DNA of 64,000 nucleotides from Nitrosospira briensis. Lineage in GTDB: Bacteria > Pseudomonadota > Gammaproteobacteria > Burkholderiales > Nitrosomonadaceae. Position numbers and translations under genes: made by a program. The stretch spans positions 777,852 through 841,851 of the forward strand of contig NZ_FOVJ01000001.1 of assembly GCF_900115125.1 (NCBI RefSeq). The letters are read 5' to 3'. Under the pieces are notes generated by a model that saw nothing but the letters and a program-made list of their open reading frames with translations, did not search any database and was not told where the DNA came from. Shown piece by piece: positions 44,482-53,915 of this stretch (position 1 is the stretch's first letter; every line of letters begins with the position of its first letter).

Positions 44482-46479
44482 ATGAATACTTCCAAACTGT
44501 CATTCCGTCATCTACCGATTCATCTGCAACGCGTGATGACGCTGGCGGGCGGTACGGTCCCCTTCCGCAGCGCCAGTCGATTTGCGGCGGCCGGGATGGC
44601 TGGTGTCGTCACCGACGTGCTGTTATTTCAATTGTTCACGAGCCTTGGCGCGAGTCTCGCGCTGGCGCATATGGGGAGTTTTTTCGCCGCCGCTGCGTTG
44701 AACTACTTTCTCGATTCGAAATGGCCGTTCTGGCCCCGCCACGCGGAGGATCAGCGATGGCGCCACTTTGGCCGCTTGCTCACTGTCGGCTTACTCGCCT
44801 TGCTGATGCGTGGTGGAATCCTCGCATTGCTGGTCTTCAGCTGGCATATGCCTCCCATGCTGGCTATTTTTCCCGCCGTTGCCGTTACGGCCGCCATCTG
44901 CTATCTCGGTGCCGCCTTCTACGTATTCCCTGTCACGCAAAATCCTCCCTCCGCGAACGTGCGCTGGCGGGTCGCTTCCCTTGGTATTGTCGCCTTTACC
45001 ATACTGTTGCGCCTGGTCTACCTGGGACAAGCGCAGCTGATTCCCGACGAGGCGTACTACTGGAATTACGCGCAGCACATGGATCTGAGTTTTTACGATC
45101 ACCCGCCCATGATTGCCTGGCTGATCTGGCTGGGCACCGCGCTCTTCGGCAATACGGAGTTCGGCGTCCGCATTGGTGCATTCATTTGCGGCCTTGTAAC
45201 AATGGGCTATGTGTACGCGCTCGCACGCAACCTGTATGACGAATCCACCGCAATGCGCGCGGTGCTGCTGCTGGCGATACTACCGTTTTACTTTTCCACC
45301 GGCATGGTGATGACAACGGATGCGCCACTGGTTGCGGCCTGGGCTGCCACACTCTACTACATGGAACGGGCGTTGATCGCCGATCAAAATTCCGCCTGGC
45401 TGGGCATGGGTATTGCATTCGGCCTGGGCATCCTGTCCAAGTATACCTTGGGCCTGCTGGGGCCGGCTGCGTTGCTGTTTGTGATCCTGGACCCGGCCTC
45501 GCGCCGCTGGCTGCGCCGTCCGCAGCCTTACCTCGCCGCCGGGCTTGCCCTGCTGCTGTTCTCACCTGTCATCATCTGGAACATGGAGAACGACTGGGCC
45601 TCGATTATGTTCCAGTCAAACCGGGTCAAGGGAGGAAGTGAAAATCAATTTGCGGCACATCTGTTATTTCTCCACCTTATGGTCCTGTTGACCCCGGTGG
45701 GCTTGCTTGCCGCAGCCATGTCGTTCTGGCCAGGCGCCGAGCGCGACAACAGCGCCGTTGCGCGCCGGCGTCGCCTATTCGTACGAGTGTTAACCGGCTT
45801 GCCGTTGGCAGTTTTTTTCGTTCTCAGCATTTCCGAGTCGCAGCGGTTCCACTGGACCGGGCCGACATGGCTCGCGCTGCTGCCCACGATGGCATGGTTG
45901 ATAGGCCAGGCGGGCGATTTCAGTACCCTTTCGCGCCGCGTGAGAGCGGCCTGGAAACCCACTATTGCAGTTTGCGTCTTTTTCTACGCATTGGTACTGC
46001 ACTACGTGGTGCTCGGCATTCCCGGCTTCCCCTATGGCTTTTTGTCGGAACACTATTTCTGGCGCGAGGCCACGGAGGAAATCGAGCAGGTGGTAGCGGA
46101 AGTTCGACAGGAAACCGGGCAAGAGCCTCTTGTCGTGGGCATGAGTAAATGGTCGGTAGCGTCCTCCCTGGCCTTTTACAATCGCAATGGCAAGCCGATG
46201 GAGATACGTTCGCGCAATATGTTTGGCGACAGCGGCGCCATGTATGATTTCTGGCACCCTTCTGAACCAGCCACGTCCCGGCCAATCATCCTGGTGGGCA
46301 TGAGGAGCCACGAGCTCGCGCGTACCCGAAGAATCGATGACATAGACCGGATGCTCGTACAACCGGGTCCGATACAGGAGCAAGTAGCCACGCGCGACGG
46401 CAAGCCGCTGCGGCGAATATATCACCGCATTGCACAAGGGTATCTGGGTAAAGACCCTGATCCTGAATCGGGCAGTTGA
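44482..46479 (+). CDS. GtrA-like domain fused to GT39 glycosyltransferase
   Basis: A 665-residue multi-pass membrane protein. Residues ~30-150 are a GtrA-like four-helix flippase domain. Residues ~165-550 are a PMT/ArnT-type glycosyltransferase with the first periplasmic loop IPDEAYYWNYAQHMDLSFYD and HPPMIAWL. A soluble tail of about 130 residues follows. The family moves sugar from a polyprenyl-phosphate donor to lipid A or protein in the periplasm. The fusion suggests it also flips its own donor. The ribosome site at ATG 44482 is unclear. Confidence 0.87.
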   Translation: MNTSKLSFRHLPIHLQRVMTLAGGTVPFRSASRFAAAGMAGVVTDVLLFQLFTSLGASLALAHMGSFFAAAALNYFLDSKWPFWPRHAEDQRWRHFGRLLTVGLLALLMRGGILALLVFSWHMPPMLAIFPAVAVTAAICYLGAAFYVFPVTQNPPSANVRWRVASLGIVAFTILLRLVYLGQAQLIPDEAYYWNYAQHMDLSFYDHPPMIAWLIWLGTALFGNTEFGVRIGAFICGLVTMGYVYALARNLYDESTAMRAVLLLAILPFYFSTGMVMTTDAPLVAAWAATLYYMERALIADQNSAWLGMGIAFGLGILSKYTLGLLGPAALLFVILDPASRRWLRRPQPYLAAGLALLLFSPVIIWNMENDWASIMFQSNRVKGGSENQFAAHLLFLHLMVLLTPVGLLAAAMSFWPGAERDNSAVARRRRLFVRVLTGLPLAVFFVLSISESQRFHWTGPTWLALLPTMAWLIGQAGDFSTLSRRVRAAWKPTIAVCVFFYALVLHYVVLGIPGFPYGFLSEHYFWREATEEIEQVVAEVRQETGQEPLVVGMSKWSVASSLAFYNRNGKPMEIRSRNMFGDSGAMYDFWHPSEPATSRPIILVGMRSHELARTRRIDDIDRMLVQPGPIQEQVATRDGKPLRRIYHRIAQGYLGKDPDPESGS

Positions 46480-46607
46480 ACCTCATTCAGGATCGATAGC
46501 CTGCTTGTGATACAGGTAAGCCTGCCGCACGGACCTGGTAGTTGGCGAACAAACGCCACGCGCATGGCTACGCAAAAACCAGGCGGGCCGATATGGCGGA
46601 CCTCGAC

Positions 46608-47831
46608 CTATTTATCCTTGAGCTTTCCATCATCTTTCCTGATAGCCAGCGGTGCAAAAATACGAACCGCCAGCTTTCCTTCATCCTCACCGGGAACAAT
46701 GTCCTCGAACCATGATCGCAAGGGCTTTTGAAATTGCTTCGCTTGCCAGCCCATCATTACACGGAAAGCAAGAAAGACTGTTGAAAGAAGATGCCAGATA
46801 ATTACCGACCAGAGGCCGATGTCCGGCCGGTCCATAAACCAGCCGAATGTCAGCAGGATAAGGTTGGGATTACGCCGGGCAGTAATCAGCCGGTTAAACG
46901 AATCCACCGGGCGCCAGATAAAAATATCAAATGACGCAATCCAGAACTGAAAAGCTCCTTCACACAACCGGCCGCCAATATAACCGATGAGTATCAACGA
47001 GAACATTATTTGCAAGTCGGAAACGTGCACCAGTCCTGCTGTCAAGCCTACACCCCAGGCTATATACCAAAGCGGAGGATGAATAATATCCAGGCCGTGA
47101 TCGAGCACATCTCCCAGACGGCTTGAGGTGACGGTTACCCGGGCCAGCTTCCCATCGACGGTATCCAGGAAGGTCATCAGCCATCCCATCACCAGGCCCA
47201 CCCCGTAGTGCCCATGCCAAAAGGCGACCCCCGCCAGCACTGCAAACACAAGACTCAGCAGCGTAACCTGGTTTGGCTTTATACCGAAGCGTACGCAAGC
47301 GCGAACAGCCCAGAACGCGGGCATGGGCCAGAGCCATTTCGTCACGAGGTCGGTGACGCTTTTGTATGACCTGGCAAATAATTCCGACTCCAGTTGCCGG
47401 CTGTTAACCCTGTTGATGGGCAACACGTAGGGCAGATCCCTTTTCTTGAGATTTTGCTGAAGCCCCAGCAGATTCAAATCCTTCAGTGTATAGCGCGGCA
47501 GGTCCGGGAAAGTCTCTCCTTCTCCCTCGCCCATGAAATTCGCCAGCGCATCGCGCATGTTTCCGTCGATGACCCGGACTGCGACCGGTTGGCCTGCGTC
47601 ACTGTTTAGCACGAGGTTCTCTCGCGCATTAATCAACGCCGACAGGACCCTGGCATCAAATAAATGATCTGCGCGTAAAAATACCGCCGGCGCTTGCTCC
47701 GGAACCTGATCGGGACTATCGACAGTTTTCGTCTGGCTGAATCCTTTTAACATCCGCTCCAGGCGCTCACGCCCGCTCAAGCCCCAGATGTCCGTCTCGC
47801 TATCTCCGAGGATATGGATGTAGGTTGTCAC
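46608..47831 (-). CDS. CDP-alcohol phosphatidyltransferase with N-terminal extension
   Basis: A 407-residue protein. The catalytic signature D-xx-DG-xx-AR-x8-G-xxx-D-xxx-D is complete, from FLDTVDGKLARVTV to GDVLDHGLD (D223, D226, D244, D248), with about six helices around it. The N-terminal ~165 residues are soluble and resemble a worn nucleotidyltransferase-like part. It should move a phospho-alcohol from a CDP-alcohol to a hydroxyl or lipid. The start is GTG 47831. Convergent with the GtrA-GT39 gene. Confidence 0.87.
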   Translation of the reverse strand: MTTYIHILGDSETDIWGLSGRERLERMLKGFSQTKTVDSPDQVPEQAPAVFLRADHLFDARVLSALINARENLVLNSDAGQPVAVRVIDGNMRDALANFMGEGEGETFPDLPRYTLKDLNLLGLQQNLKKRDLPYVLPINRVNSRQLESELFARSYKSVTDLVTKWLWPMPAFWAVRACVRFGIKPNQVTLLSLVFAVLAGVAFWHGHYGVGLVMGWLMTFLDTVDGKLARVTVTSSRLGDVLDHGLDIIHPPLWYIAWGVGLTAGLVHVSDLQIMFSLILIGYIGGRLCEGAFQFWIASFDIFIWRPVDSFNRLITARRNPNLILLTFGWFMDRPDIGLWSVIIWHLLSTVFLAFRVMMGWQAKQFQKPLRSWFEDIVPGEDEGKLAVRIFAPLAIRKDDGKLKDK

Positions 47832-47957
47832 TGGAATATTCCGCTTCGTTTATCGTGTCTGAATCTGCGATCATTCTAACGCCAAAGAGATCGCGCGATT
47901 TTTTTTTAGCGGTATCAAACCAGCAGTCCGAGATGATCCGCTCATACTTGTAAGATC

Positions 47958-48855
47958 TTGCAGGTACTCACCGGCGCGGTTCTATTATCTAATACGCGTG
48001 TCGCTGACCGGCGACAACGAAAACGCTTTAGCAACACATGTCACTTGCGCCTTACTGGTCAGGCACAGTCATCTTCGAACCTGGTTCGAAAGATTAGCCC
48101 GCCCCAGTGGCCGTGGAAGGTAAATCAGGCACTCGCGAATAAAGGCAAGGTGATTTTTGCGCGCAAAACCGAGCAGGGCGGTTGCATCGAATGCCATGGA
48201 AAGAAACCTGGACAAACCCGTTTCCTGAATCAAAAAACCTGGGCTACACCGATCATGGATGTGGGTACGGACCCCAGGGAATATGACGTACTCGGGTGGA
48301 CCGTCAAAACCGGCGTGCTCGAGGGCGCAAAGATTCCCTTTGTCGCCACGCCGCTCAAACCCCTCGATACCGCCTTCAATGTACGGGGAACGTCGGTGAT
48401 CGGGTCCATTCTCCAGCATTATGTTCCTGTTTTGATGAAACCAGAGGGTCAGGCACAGGTGAAAGGTGTGCAATCGCTATTTACGCCGGAGACGGAGTCC
48501 CTGAAGGAAGCATTTATTGCGCCTCCGCCCGGCGCCCAGCCTTCCTATGCATACGAATCCCGCGTGCTTGAAGGCATCTGGTCTGCGGCTCCGTACCTGC
48601 ATAATGGCTCGATGCCAACGCTCGCCGAATTGCTGAAGCCGGCAGCCGACCGGGTCAGTTCGTTCAAAGTCGGCCCGGAGTATGACATTGTTAATGTTGG
48701 CCTTGCTGTCGACCAGACGGCGGTTCGACTATACATTGCAGACAACGGATTGCAGCGATCGCAATTCAGGAAACAGCCGCTGCGGCCATGAGTTTGGAAC
48801 CATGCTGTCGGCAGACGAGAAAAAAGCGCTGCTTGAGTATCTCAAGACGCTTTAA
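47958..48855 (+). pseudogene. Remnant of a di-heme cytochrome c peroxidase/RoxA-like protein
   Basis: Only the C-terminal part survives. One heme-binding CIECHG motif (near residue 76), then GIWSAAPYLHNGSMPTLAELL, a clear signature of the RoxA/cytochrome c peroxidase group. The usual frame ends early at 48791. A shift near 48717-48724 restores EFGTMLSADEKKALLEYLKTL, stopping at 48855. The N-terminal half with its first heme is missing, and no signal peptide remains. Not functional. Confidence 0.8.
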
Positions 48856-48866
48856 TGCCCGGCAGA

Positions 48867-48907
48867 TGAAAGTTTCCCTCCCCGGTGCACGGGGAGGGAA
48901 ACTTTCA
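48867..48907. terminator. Perfect 17-bp hairpin between convergent units
   Basis: TGAAAGTTTCCCTCCCC (48867-48883) pairs fully with 48891-48907; the loop is GGTGCAC. It lies between the cytochrome remnant and the convergent SelO gene and can stop transcription from both sides. No T-run follows. Confidence 0.75.
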
Positions 48908-49005
48908 CAGAAATTACAACTAATCGGCATTTAATCGAACCTATTCCAAACCCTCCCGAAATTGCCCATTCCGATCTTTATGTCCGAGCTAGCAAGACGT
49001 CAAAA

Positions 49006-50688
49006 TCAGGAACTGCACGACAATGCCGAACATCCCGCCTTGTTACGCGCCCATTCAGGACGCCTGCCCGCCAGCTCGTCATGCTCGGGTTGCTCGTCAT
49101 AAGGATATTTCAGTACCTCCATAAGCCGCTCGATGACTTCCGCATTTCCCTGCTCCAGCGCTTCGATTGCCTGCTGCGCCAGGTAATTGCGCAGCACATA
49201 CTTGGGGTTGGCGCGGCTCATCTGCTGATAACGAATACTTCCACGTTCCCCCTCAAGGCGTACTCGCGCGATATAGCGCCGCAGCCAGCCAGTCAGCTTG
49301 CTGGATTGCGCGTGCGCGAAAGCCTGCTGCTCGTCATAAAATGCCGGGCGAAAAAATTCCGCCAGCGCGCTATCCTCGATATGATCCGCATTGCCAGCCG
49401 GACTTTCCGGCGAGCCATCCACGGGAACGACCATCAGGCAGCGAAAAAATAGCGTCATATCCGTCTCGACCTGCTGCAGTAGTTCGAACAGGTCGCTGAC
49501 CAATGTGTCATCATCCTTGTGTTCGAGGGAGGCCAGTCCGAGCTTGTCAGCCAGCATCTTCCGCCACGTGTTATTGAAGGTCTCGCCAAAGACCGTCAAC
49601 CCATGCTCCAGCACGGCGTTGTCCTCGATCAGCGGAGTAAGGGCACCGGCGAGCCGGGTCAAATTCCATTGCGCGATCCGGGGCTGGTTGCCGAAGCAGT
49701 AACGCCGCCCCTGCGCATCCGTGGTATTGGGCGTCCACTGCAGATCAAACCCTTCGAGCCAGCCATAGGGGCCATAATCTATTGTAAGGCCCAGTATCGA
49801 CATATTGTCGGTATTCATCACGCCGTGGACGAAGCCCACGCGCATCCAATGGGCGATGAGCACTCCCGTACGCCGGCAGATTTCCTCGAACCACATGGCA
49901 TATATGCCCGGCGTAAAAGGAGCCTGCCCACCCAACTCGGGGAAATGTTCACCTATTACGTAATCGGCCAGCCGCTTGAGCGTTTCGGGCTCATTCTGCG
50001 CCGCAAGTATTTCGAAGTTGCCGAAGCGAACGAATGAAGGCGCCACACGGGACACGATAGCCCCCGTTTCAGCCTGCGGATTCCCGTCGTAGAACATATC
50101 GCGCACCACTGTTTCACCAGTTGCCACCAAACTCAATGCACGAGTAGTCGGCACGCCCAGATAATGCATGGCTTCGCTGCACAGGAACTCGCGCACCGAG
50201 GAGCGCAGCACGGCACGGCCATCCGCTGTGCGCGAGTATGGCGTTTTACCGGCCCCTTTTAGCTGCAACTCCCGGCGTACGCCGTCCGGGCTGAGTACTT
50301 CGCCCAGCGTAATGGCCCGGCCATCGCCCAGCTGTCCGGCCCAATGGCCGAACTGGTGGCCCCCATAACGCGCAGCGTAGGGTTGCATGCCTGGAAGAAC
50401 ACGATTGCCGCCAAGCACCTCTACTGCGGGATCAACAGGCGAGACCGGGCGAGAGATGCCCAGCATTTCTCCCACCGGGTCCGCCCAGGCCAGCAGCCGC
50501 GGCCCGCGCACCGGTGTCGGATCAACCAGCGTATAGCACGCGTTGTGCACCGCACGCGGCACATTATGCGTAACCGGATCGCCCGGCAGTTCGCGCACGA
50601 AACTGTTGTCGAATTGCATATCGCAGAGGTCGACAGGATTCGGCAGATCGGGAACCCTGCAGCTATGCTCAAGATTGCTGTGATTCAT
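49006..50688 (-). CDS. selO: Protein adenylyltransferase SelO
   Basis: A 560-residue pseudokinase-fold AMPylator. Family landmarks: MQPYAARYGGHQFGHWAGQLG, GDGRAITLGEV, LQLKGAGKTPYSRTADGRAV, then VREFLCSEAMHYLG and VHGVMNTDNMSILG. Its C-terminus ends in CSALSCSS, the Cys version of the selenocysteine-containing end of animal SelO. It transfers AMP to Ser/Thr/Tyr residues in redox-related proteins. ATG 50688 follows GAGGA. Confidence 0.95.
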   Translation of the reverse strand: MNHSNLEHSCRVPDLPNPVDLCDMQFDNSFVRELPGDPVTHNVPRAVHNACYTLVDPTPVRGPRLLAWADPVGEMLGISRPVSPVDPAVEVLGGNRVLPGMQPYAARYGGHQFGHWAGQLGDGRAITLGEVLSPDGVRRELQLKGAGKTPYSRTADGRAVLRSSVREFLCSEAMHYLGVPTTRALSLVATGETVVRDMFYDGNPQAETGAIVSRVAPSFVRFGNFEILAAQNEPETLKRLADYVIGEHFPELGGQAPFTPGIYAMWFEEICRRTGVLIAHWMRVGFVHGVMNTDNMSILGLTIDYGPYGWLEGFDLQWTPNTTDAQGRRYCFGNQPRIAQWNLTRLAGALTPLIEDNAVLEHGLTVFGETFNNTWRKMLADKLGLASLEHKDDDTLVSDLFELLQQVETDMTLFFRCLMVVPVDGSPESPAGNADHIEDSALAEFFRPAFYDEQQAFAHAQSSKLTGWLRRYIARVRLEGERGSIRYQQMSRANPKYVLRNYLAQQAIEALEQGNAEVIERLMEVLKYPYDEQPEHDELAGRRPEWARNKAGCSALSCSS

Positions 50689-50770
50689 TTTTTCCTCGAA
50701 TGGAATAGAGATTATTGACACCCGTTCATGGTAGACCTAAATTGGGTTCAAATAATTCGTGGAGAACAAA

Positions 50771-51031
50771 ATGCCCAAGCTGACGGACTACGTCAAAATG
50801 GCGGCAGACGAGTATGTGCGTGAATACGGAAGCACCGAACTCGACGCGCGCTGGGTGGCTGAATTCTTCCAGGACAGCGGCGTGCAGGAGGCTTATCCTC
50901 GACAGGACCTGGTTGCTTTCGCGGAAATGGTGCAAAAAGAACTCAATAATGAAGACGAACGCGCCAACAAAAAAGCGGCGTTTCATCTGGACAAGATGAT
51001 CCGCCGAATAAAGTTTCCGCCTAAGCCTTGA
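50771..51031 (+). CDS. Conserved small hypothetical protein
   Basis: An 86-residue soluble, mostly helical protein starting MPKLTDYVKMAADEYVREYG, then FQDSGVQEAYPRQDLVAFAE, and ending in a basic tail. ATG 50771 follows GGAG at 7-nt spacing; the GTG-type start at 50759 overlaps this site. I do not recognise the family. It is divergent from selO. Confidence 0.65.
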   Translation: MPKLTDYVKMAADEYVREYGSTELDARWVAEFFQDSGVQEAYPRQDLVAFAEMVQKELNNEDERANKKAAFHLDKMIRRIKFPPKP

Positions 51032-51061
51032 GTTTACCGCTCATCTCCGCGCGGGGCCCCA

Positions 51062-51607
51062 TTACTGTGGAGGCGGAGGCGGTGGATTGCCGGGCGGCGG
51101 TGGTGGCGGCGTCGCTGCGCCGGGTAAAGGTTGCGTTGATGTTCCCGAGGGCCGGTTACCGGAGTTATCCATGATCTGCCCTGAAATGGGAACCCTGTGG
51201 CCCTTGCCGTACATGCACTGCGTGTAACCCATATCATATCGTTGCTGGCGAATCGCGCCTGAAGCGCTGGCAGTATTGGATCCCATCAACCCTCCCAGCA
51301 AGAGGCCGCTTCCCGCGCCAATCGCAGCACCGGTGCCTCCACCGAAAGCGCCCCCCGCAGCCGCGCCCACCCCGGTACCAACCGCGGCGGTTCCCACGCC
51401 GCTCATTATCGAAGCTCTATTCGGGGTTTCGCCCCTGATTTGCTCGTGGGCATACAATCTGCAGTAGGCGTCGTCATCGCGAAACTGGTCAAAGTTTTTG
51501 CCCGTACCCGGCAAGGCCATCACGCTCGGGCCACTGGGTATGCTTGCACAGGAAACCAGTAAAGAAGACGCCAGCAGGAAAGGAGCCGATTTATGAATTG
51601 TGGACAT
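51062..51607 (-). CDS. Glycine-zipper lipoprotein
   Basis: A 181-residue lipoprotein. Signal peptide ends in LLVSC lipobox followed by AS. The middle, VGTAAVGTGVGAAAGGAFGGG and GTGAAIGAGSGLLLGGLMG, is a glycine zipper that can span or pierce a membrane. C-terminus is Pro-rich (PPPPPPGNPPPPPPQ), fit for cell-wall or extracellular contact. ATG 51607 follows AAGGA; longer starts lack a site. It follows the His/Gly-rich gene by 13 bp in the same operon. Confidence 0.82.
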   Translation of the reverse strand: MSTIHKSAPFLLASSLLVSCASIPSGPSVMALPGTGKNFDQFRDDDAYCRLYAHEQIRGETPNRASIMSGVGTAAVGTGVGAAAGGAFGGGTGAAIGAGSGLLLGGLMGSNTASASGAIRQQRYDMGYTQCMYGKGHRVPISGQIMDNSGNRPSGTSTQPLPGAATPPPPPPGNPPPPPPQ

Positions 51608-51620
51608 GTTCATTCCTTGG

Positions 51621-52235
51621 TTATTGGGTTGCGGGCTGAGGAGCGACTTGCAGCCAGCCATCCGGGCATTTCTGTATATATGGATAGTACCCTTCCGGGT
51701 TTCTGCAATAGTGCCAATAAGAGGCTGGCTTCTGTGCCGGCGGTGGCGCAAGGTCCTGTTTCTCGATATAGACCGGCGGCGTCATCGGCGCGGCAACTAC
51801 CGGAGGGTAGGCGTAATAAGGGGGAGGATAATAAGGCCGCGCGAAACCGTATCCGCCGTAACCATAGCCACCGTAATACCCGCCATAACCCAGCCCGAAT
51901 CCAGGTCCATACCCATAACCATAACCATAGCCAGGATAGAAGCCGCCTATCCCATAAAAAGCCGAAATACCGAGATGACGATGGCCTCCATGATGATGGT
52001 GACCCCCGTGGTGGTGACCGCCGTGGTGGTGATGGCCGCCGTGGCTATGGTTGCCGCCGCCATGGTGCCCGCCACCGCCATGGTGCCCGCCACCGCCATG
52101 ATCGCCTCCTCCACCCCCGTCGCCACCTCCGCCGCCGCCATCACCTCCGCCGCCATCACCTTCTTGCGCCCATGCACCGCCGGCGGAAATTGACCCCAAG
52201 GTTAAGAGGATAAGGCATATCTGTTTAATTTTCAC
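51621..52235 (-). CDS. Secreted His/Gly-rich repeat protein
   Basis: A 204-residue protein with signal peptide (ILLTLGSISAGGAWAQ). Residues ~26-85 are Gly/His repeats (GGGGHH, HHGGHHHGGHHHH), then a Gly/Tyr-rich part (YGYGYGYGPGFGLGYGGYYGG). The C-terminus has a conserved-looking YWHYCRNPEGYYPYIQKCP, with two Cys probably forming a disulfide. The His density suggests binding of Ni, Zn or Cu in the periplasm, which is inference. Start is GTG 52235 after AGGAGTGAG. Confidence 0.78.
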   Translation of the reverse strand: MKIKQICLILLTLGSISAGGAWAQEGDGGGGDGGGGGGDGGGGGDHGGGGHHGGGGHHGGGNHSHGGHHHHGGHHHGGHHHHGGHRHLGISAFYGIGGFYPGYGYGYGYGPGFGLGYGGYYGGYGYGGYGFARPYYPPPYYAYPPVVAAPMTPPVYIEKQDLAPPPAQKPASYWHYCRNPEGYYPYIQKCPDGWLQVAPQPATQ

Positions 52236-52616
52236 GTAAACTCACTCCTGTACTCCGGCCGTGGCAGCGACCGCCAAAAACAATGATGGATGCGAGAATC
52301 GCGTTAGTACCGATCCGCTTTGAATCAGGCTTGCTTCGCCTTATATCTGATGATTTAGAACATCGAATCATCCTGACGTTCCACTTGACCGGGTCAATTT
52401 GGTTGAGAGATACCGTGTTTTTCGCATTGCCTGAACGAGTATGGGCGAACCATACTTGATTGCAACGCTCGAATCACACAGAATGGCTGCTTGCCCGCGA
52501 AAAGGGCGTAGAACTGCCGTTCGCCTGGAATCCACTGGCTCTTTAGCCCAGCATGGCCAGAGCGGCGCGAAAACCGGAAATTTCCAGTAAAGACTGACAT
52601 TGCCAAAGGAGGCCTT
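52236..52616. other. Divergent intergenic region before egtB
   Basis: About 380 bp between the minus-strand His/Gly-rich gene and egtB. No gene is seen; a minus-strand open frame at 52394-52606 has no recognised motif. It should hold promoters for both sides. Confidence 0.45.
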
Positions 52617-53915
52617 GTGACTCTTTCTTCGCTTTTTCCTCAATATACCGCTATTCGTAACCGCACCAAGGATCTGGTCGAGCCATTGCTCGACGAGGAC
52701 TGCTGCGTGCAATCGATGCCGGAGACCAGCCCGGTGAAATGGCACCTGGGCCACGTAACGTGGTTCTTCGAAAATTTCGTGCTCCGGCATTACGAAAAGC
52801 CGTTCAAAACCTTTCACAATGCGTTTGATACGATATTCAGTTCCTACAACCCGTCAGGACAACCTCATCCGAACCCGAAGCGCGGGCTGTTTACACGGCC
52901 TTCCCTGCCGGTTACGCGGGATTACTGGCGGAACGTCAACGAACGCATGGACCGGCTGTTGAACCAATCCGCGGAAGACGAAATGCTGCGCATGCTGTTC
53001 GTCCTCGGCATGCATCATGAGCAACAGCATCAGGAGCTCATTCTTACCGACATCAAGCATCTGTTCTCGCAGAGCCCGCTGAATCCGTGTTACAACTCAC
53101 CTCAGGCGCTACAGTCGGATCGTGCTGGAACCTCCCCTCTCGAATGGCACACCTTCGATGGAGGCCTCGTTGAAGCCGGTTACCAGGGAGAGGGGTTCAG
53201 CTACGATAATGAGTCACCCCGGCATAAGCAGCACCTGCAACCCTACCAGCTGGCCTCACGCCTCATAACGAACGGAGAATACCTCCAGTTCATGGAGGCA
53301 GGCGGATACGATGAACCAAGCGTATGGCTTGTCGAAGGATGGGACTGGATAAAGGCCAGCGGATGCAGTCATCCGCTCTACTGGCGCCGGAATGACGGCG
53401 GGTGGGAAGAATTTACGCTCAGCGGCCCGATGCCGATGAATCCCGACCTTCCTGCCATACACATGTCGCTCTATGAGGCCGACGCATTCGCGCGCTGGTC
53501 CGGCGCCCGGCTCCCCACGGAATTCGAGTGGGAAAATGCGGCTTCGCGGCAGGAAATCAAAGGGTGCTTTGCGGATAACAACCGTTTTCATCCCTCCCCC
53601 GCCAGCGCCGGGGATACAGGCAAAAACGGCAAACTTGCCCAGCTTTATGGCGATGCATGGGAATGGACGCGGTCGAGCTACTCCCCTTACCCGGGTTATA
53701 ACCAGGCGAAACCAAACGATAGCGAGCCTCTGTCACGTGTGTGGAATGAGGCAGTGGGGGAATACAACAGCAGGTCGATGGTAAACCAGTATGTGCTGAG
53801 GGGCGGGTCCTGCATTATTCCAAAAGAGCGTATCCGTTCGAGCTTTCGTAATTTCCTTCCGGCCAGCACATGCTGGCAGTTTTCCGCCATTCGTCTGGCA
53901 CGGGACGTCACTTGA
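52617..53915 (+). CDS. egtB: Ergothioneine biosynthesis protein EgtB
   Basis: A 432-residue non-heme-iron sulfoxide synthase that joins gamma-glutamylcysteine or cysteine to hercynine. The DinB-like N-terminus gives iron ligands H46 (WHLGH) and H134/H138 (HHEQQHQEL). The C-terminal FGE-sulfatase domain has MSLYEADAFARWSGARLPTE, LYGDAWEWTRSSY and YVLRGGSC. The start is GTG 52617 after AAAGGAGG. The usual partner EgtD is not in this window, so hercynine must come from elsewhere. Confidence 0.92.
   Translation: MTLSSLFPQYTAIRNRTKDLVEPLLDEDCCVQSMPETSPVKWHLGHVTWFFENFVLRHYEKPFKTFHNAFDTIFSSYNPSGQPHPNPKRGLFTRPSLPVTRDYWRNVNERMDRLLNQSAEDEMLRMLFVLGMHHEQQHQELILTDIKHLFSQSPLNPCYNSPQALQSDRAGTSPLEWHTFDGGLVEAGYQGEGFSYDNESPRHKQHLQPYQLASRLITNGEYLQFMEAGGYDEPSVWLVEGWDWIKASGCSHPLYWRRNDGGWEEFTLSGPMPMNPDLPAIHMSLYEADAFARWSGARLPTEFEWENAASRQEIKGCFADNNRFHPSPASAGDTGKNGKLAQLYGDAWEWTRSSYSPYPGYNQAKPNDSEPLSRVWNEAVGEYNSRSMVNQYVLRGGSCIIPKERIRSSFRNFLPASTCWQFSAIRLARDVT

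Noticed and set aside
49006-49035. Selenocysteine at the end of SelO.
   Set aside because: The codon is an ordinary Cys codon (CSS end), with no TGA.
51990-52170. Dense short repeats that look like a CRISPR array at first sight.
   Set aside because: They are codon repeats of the His/Gly-rich protein, with no unique spacers and no cas genes.
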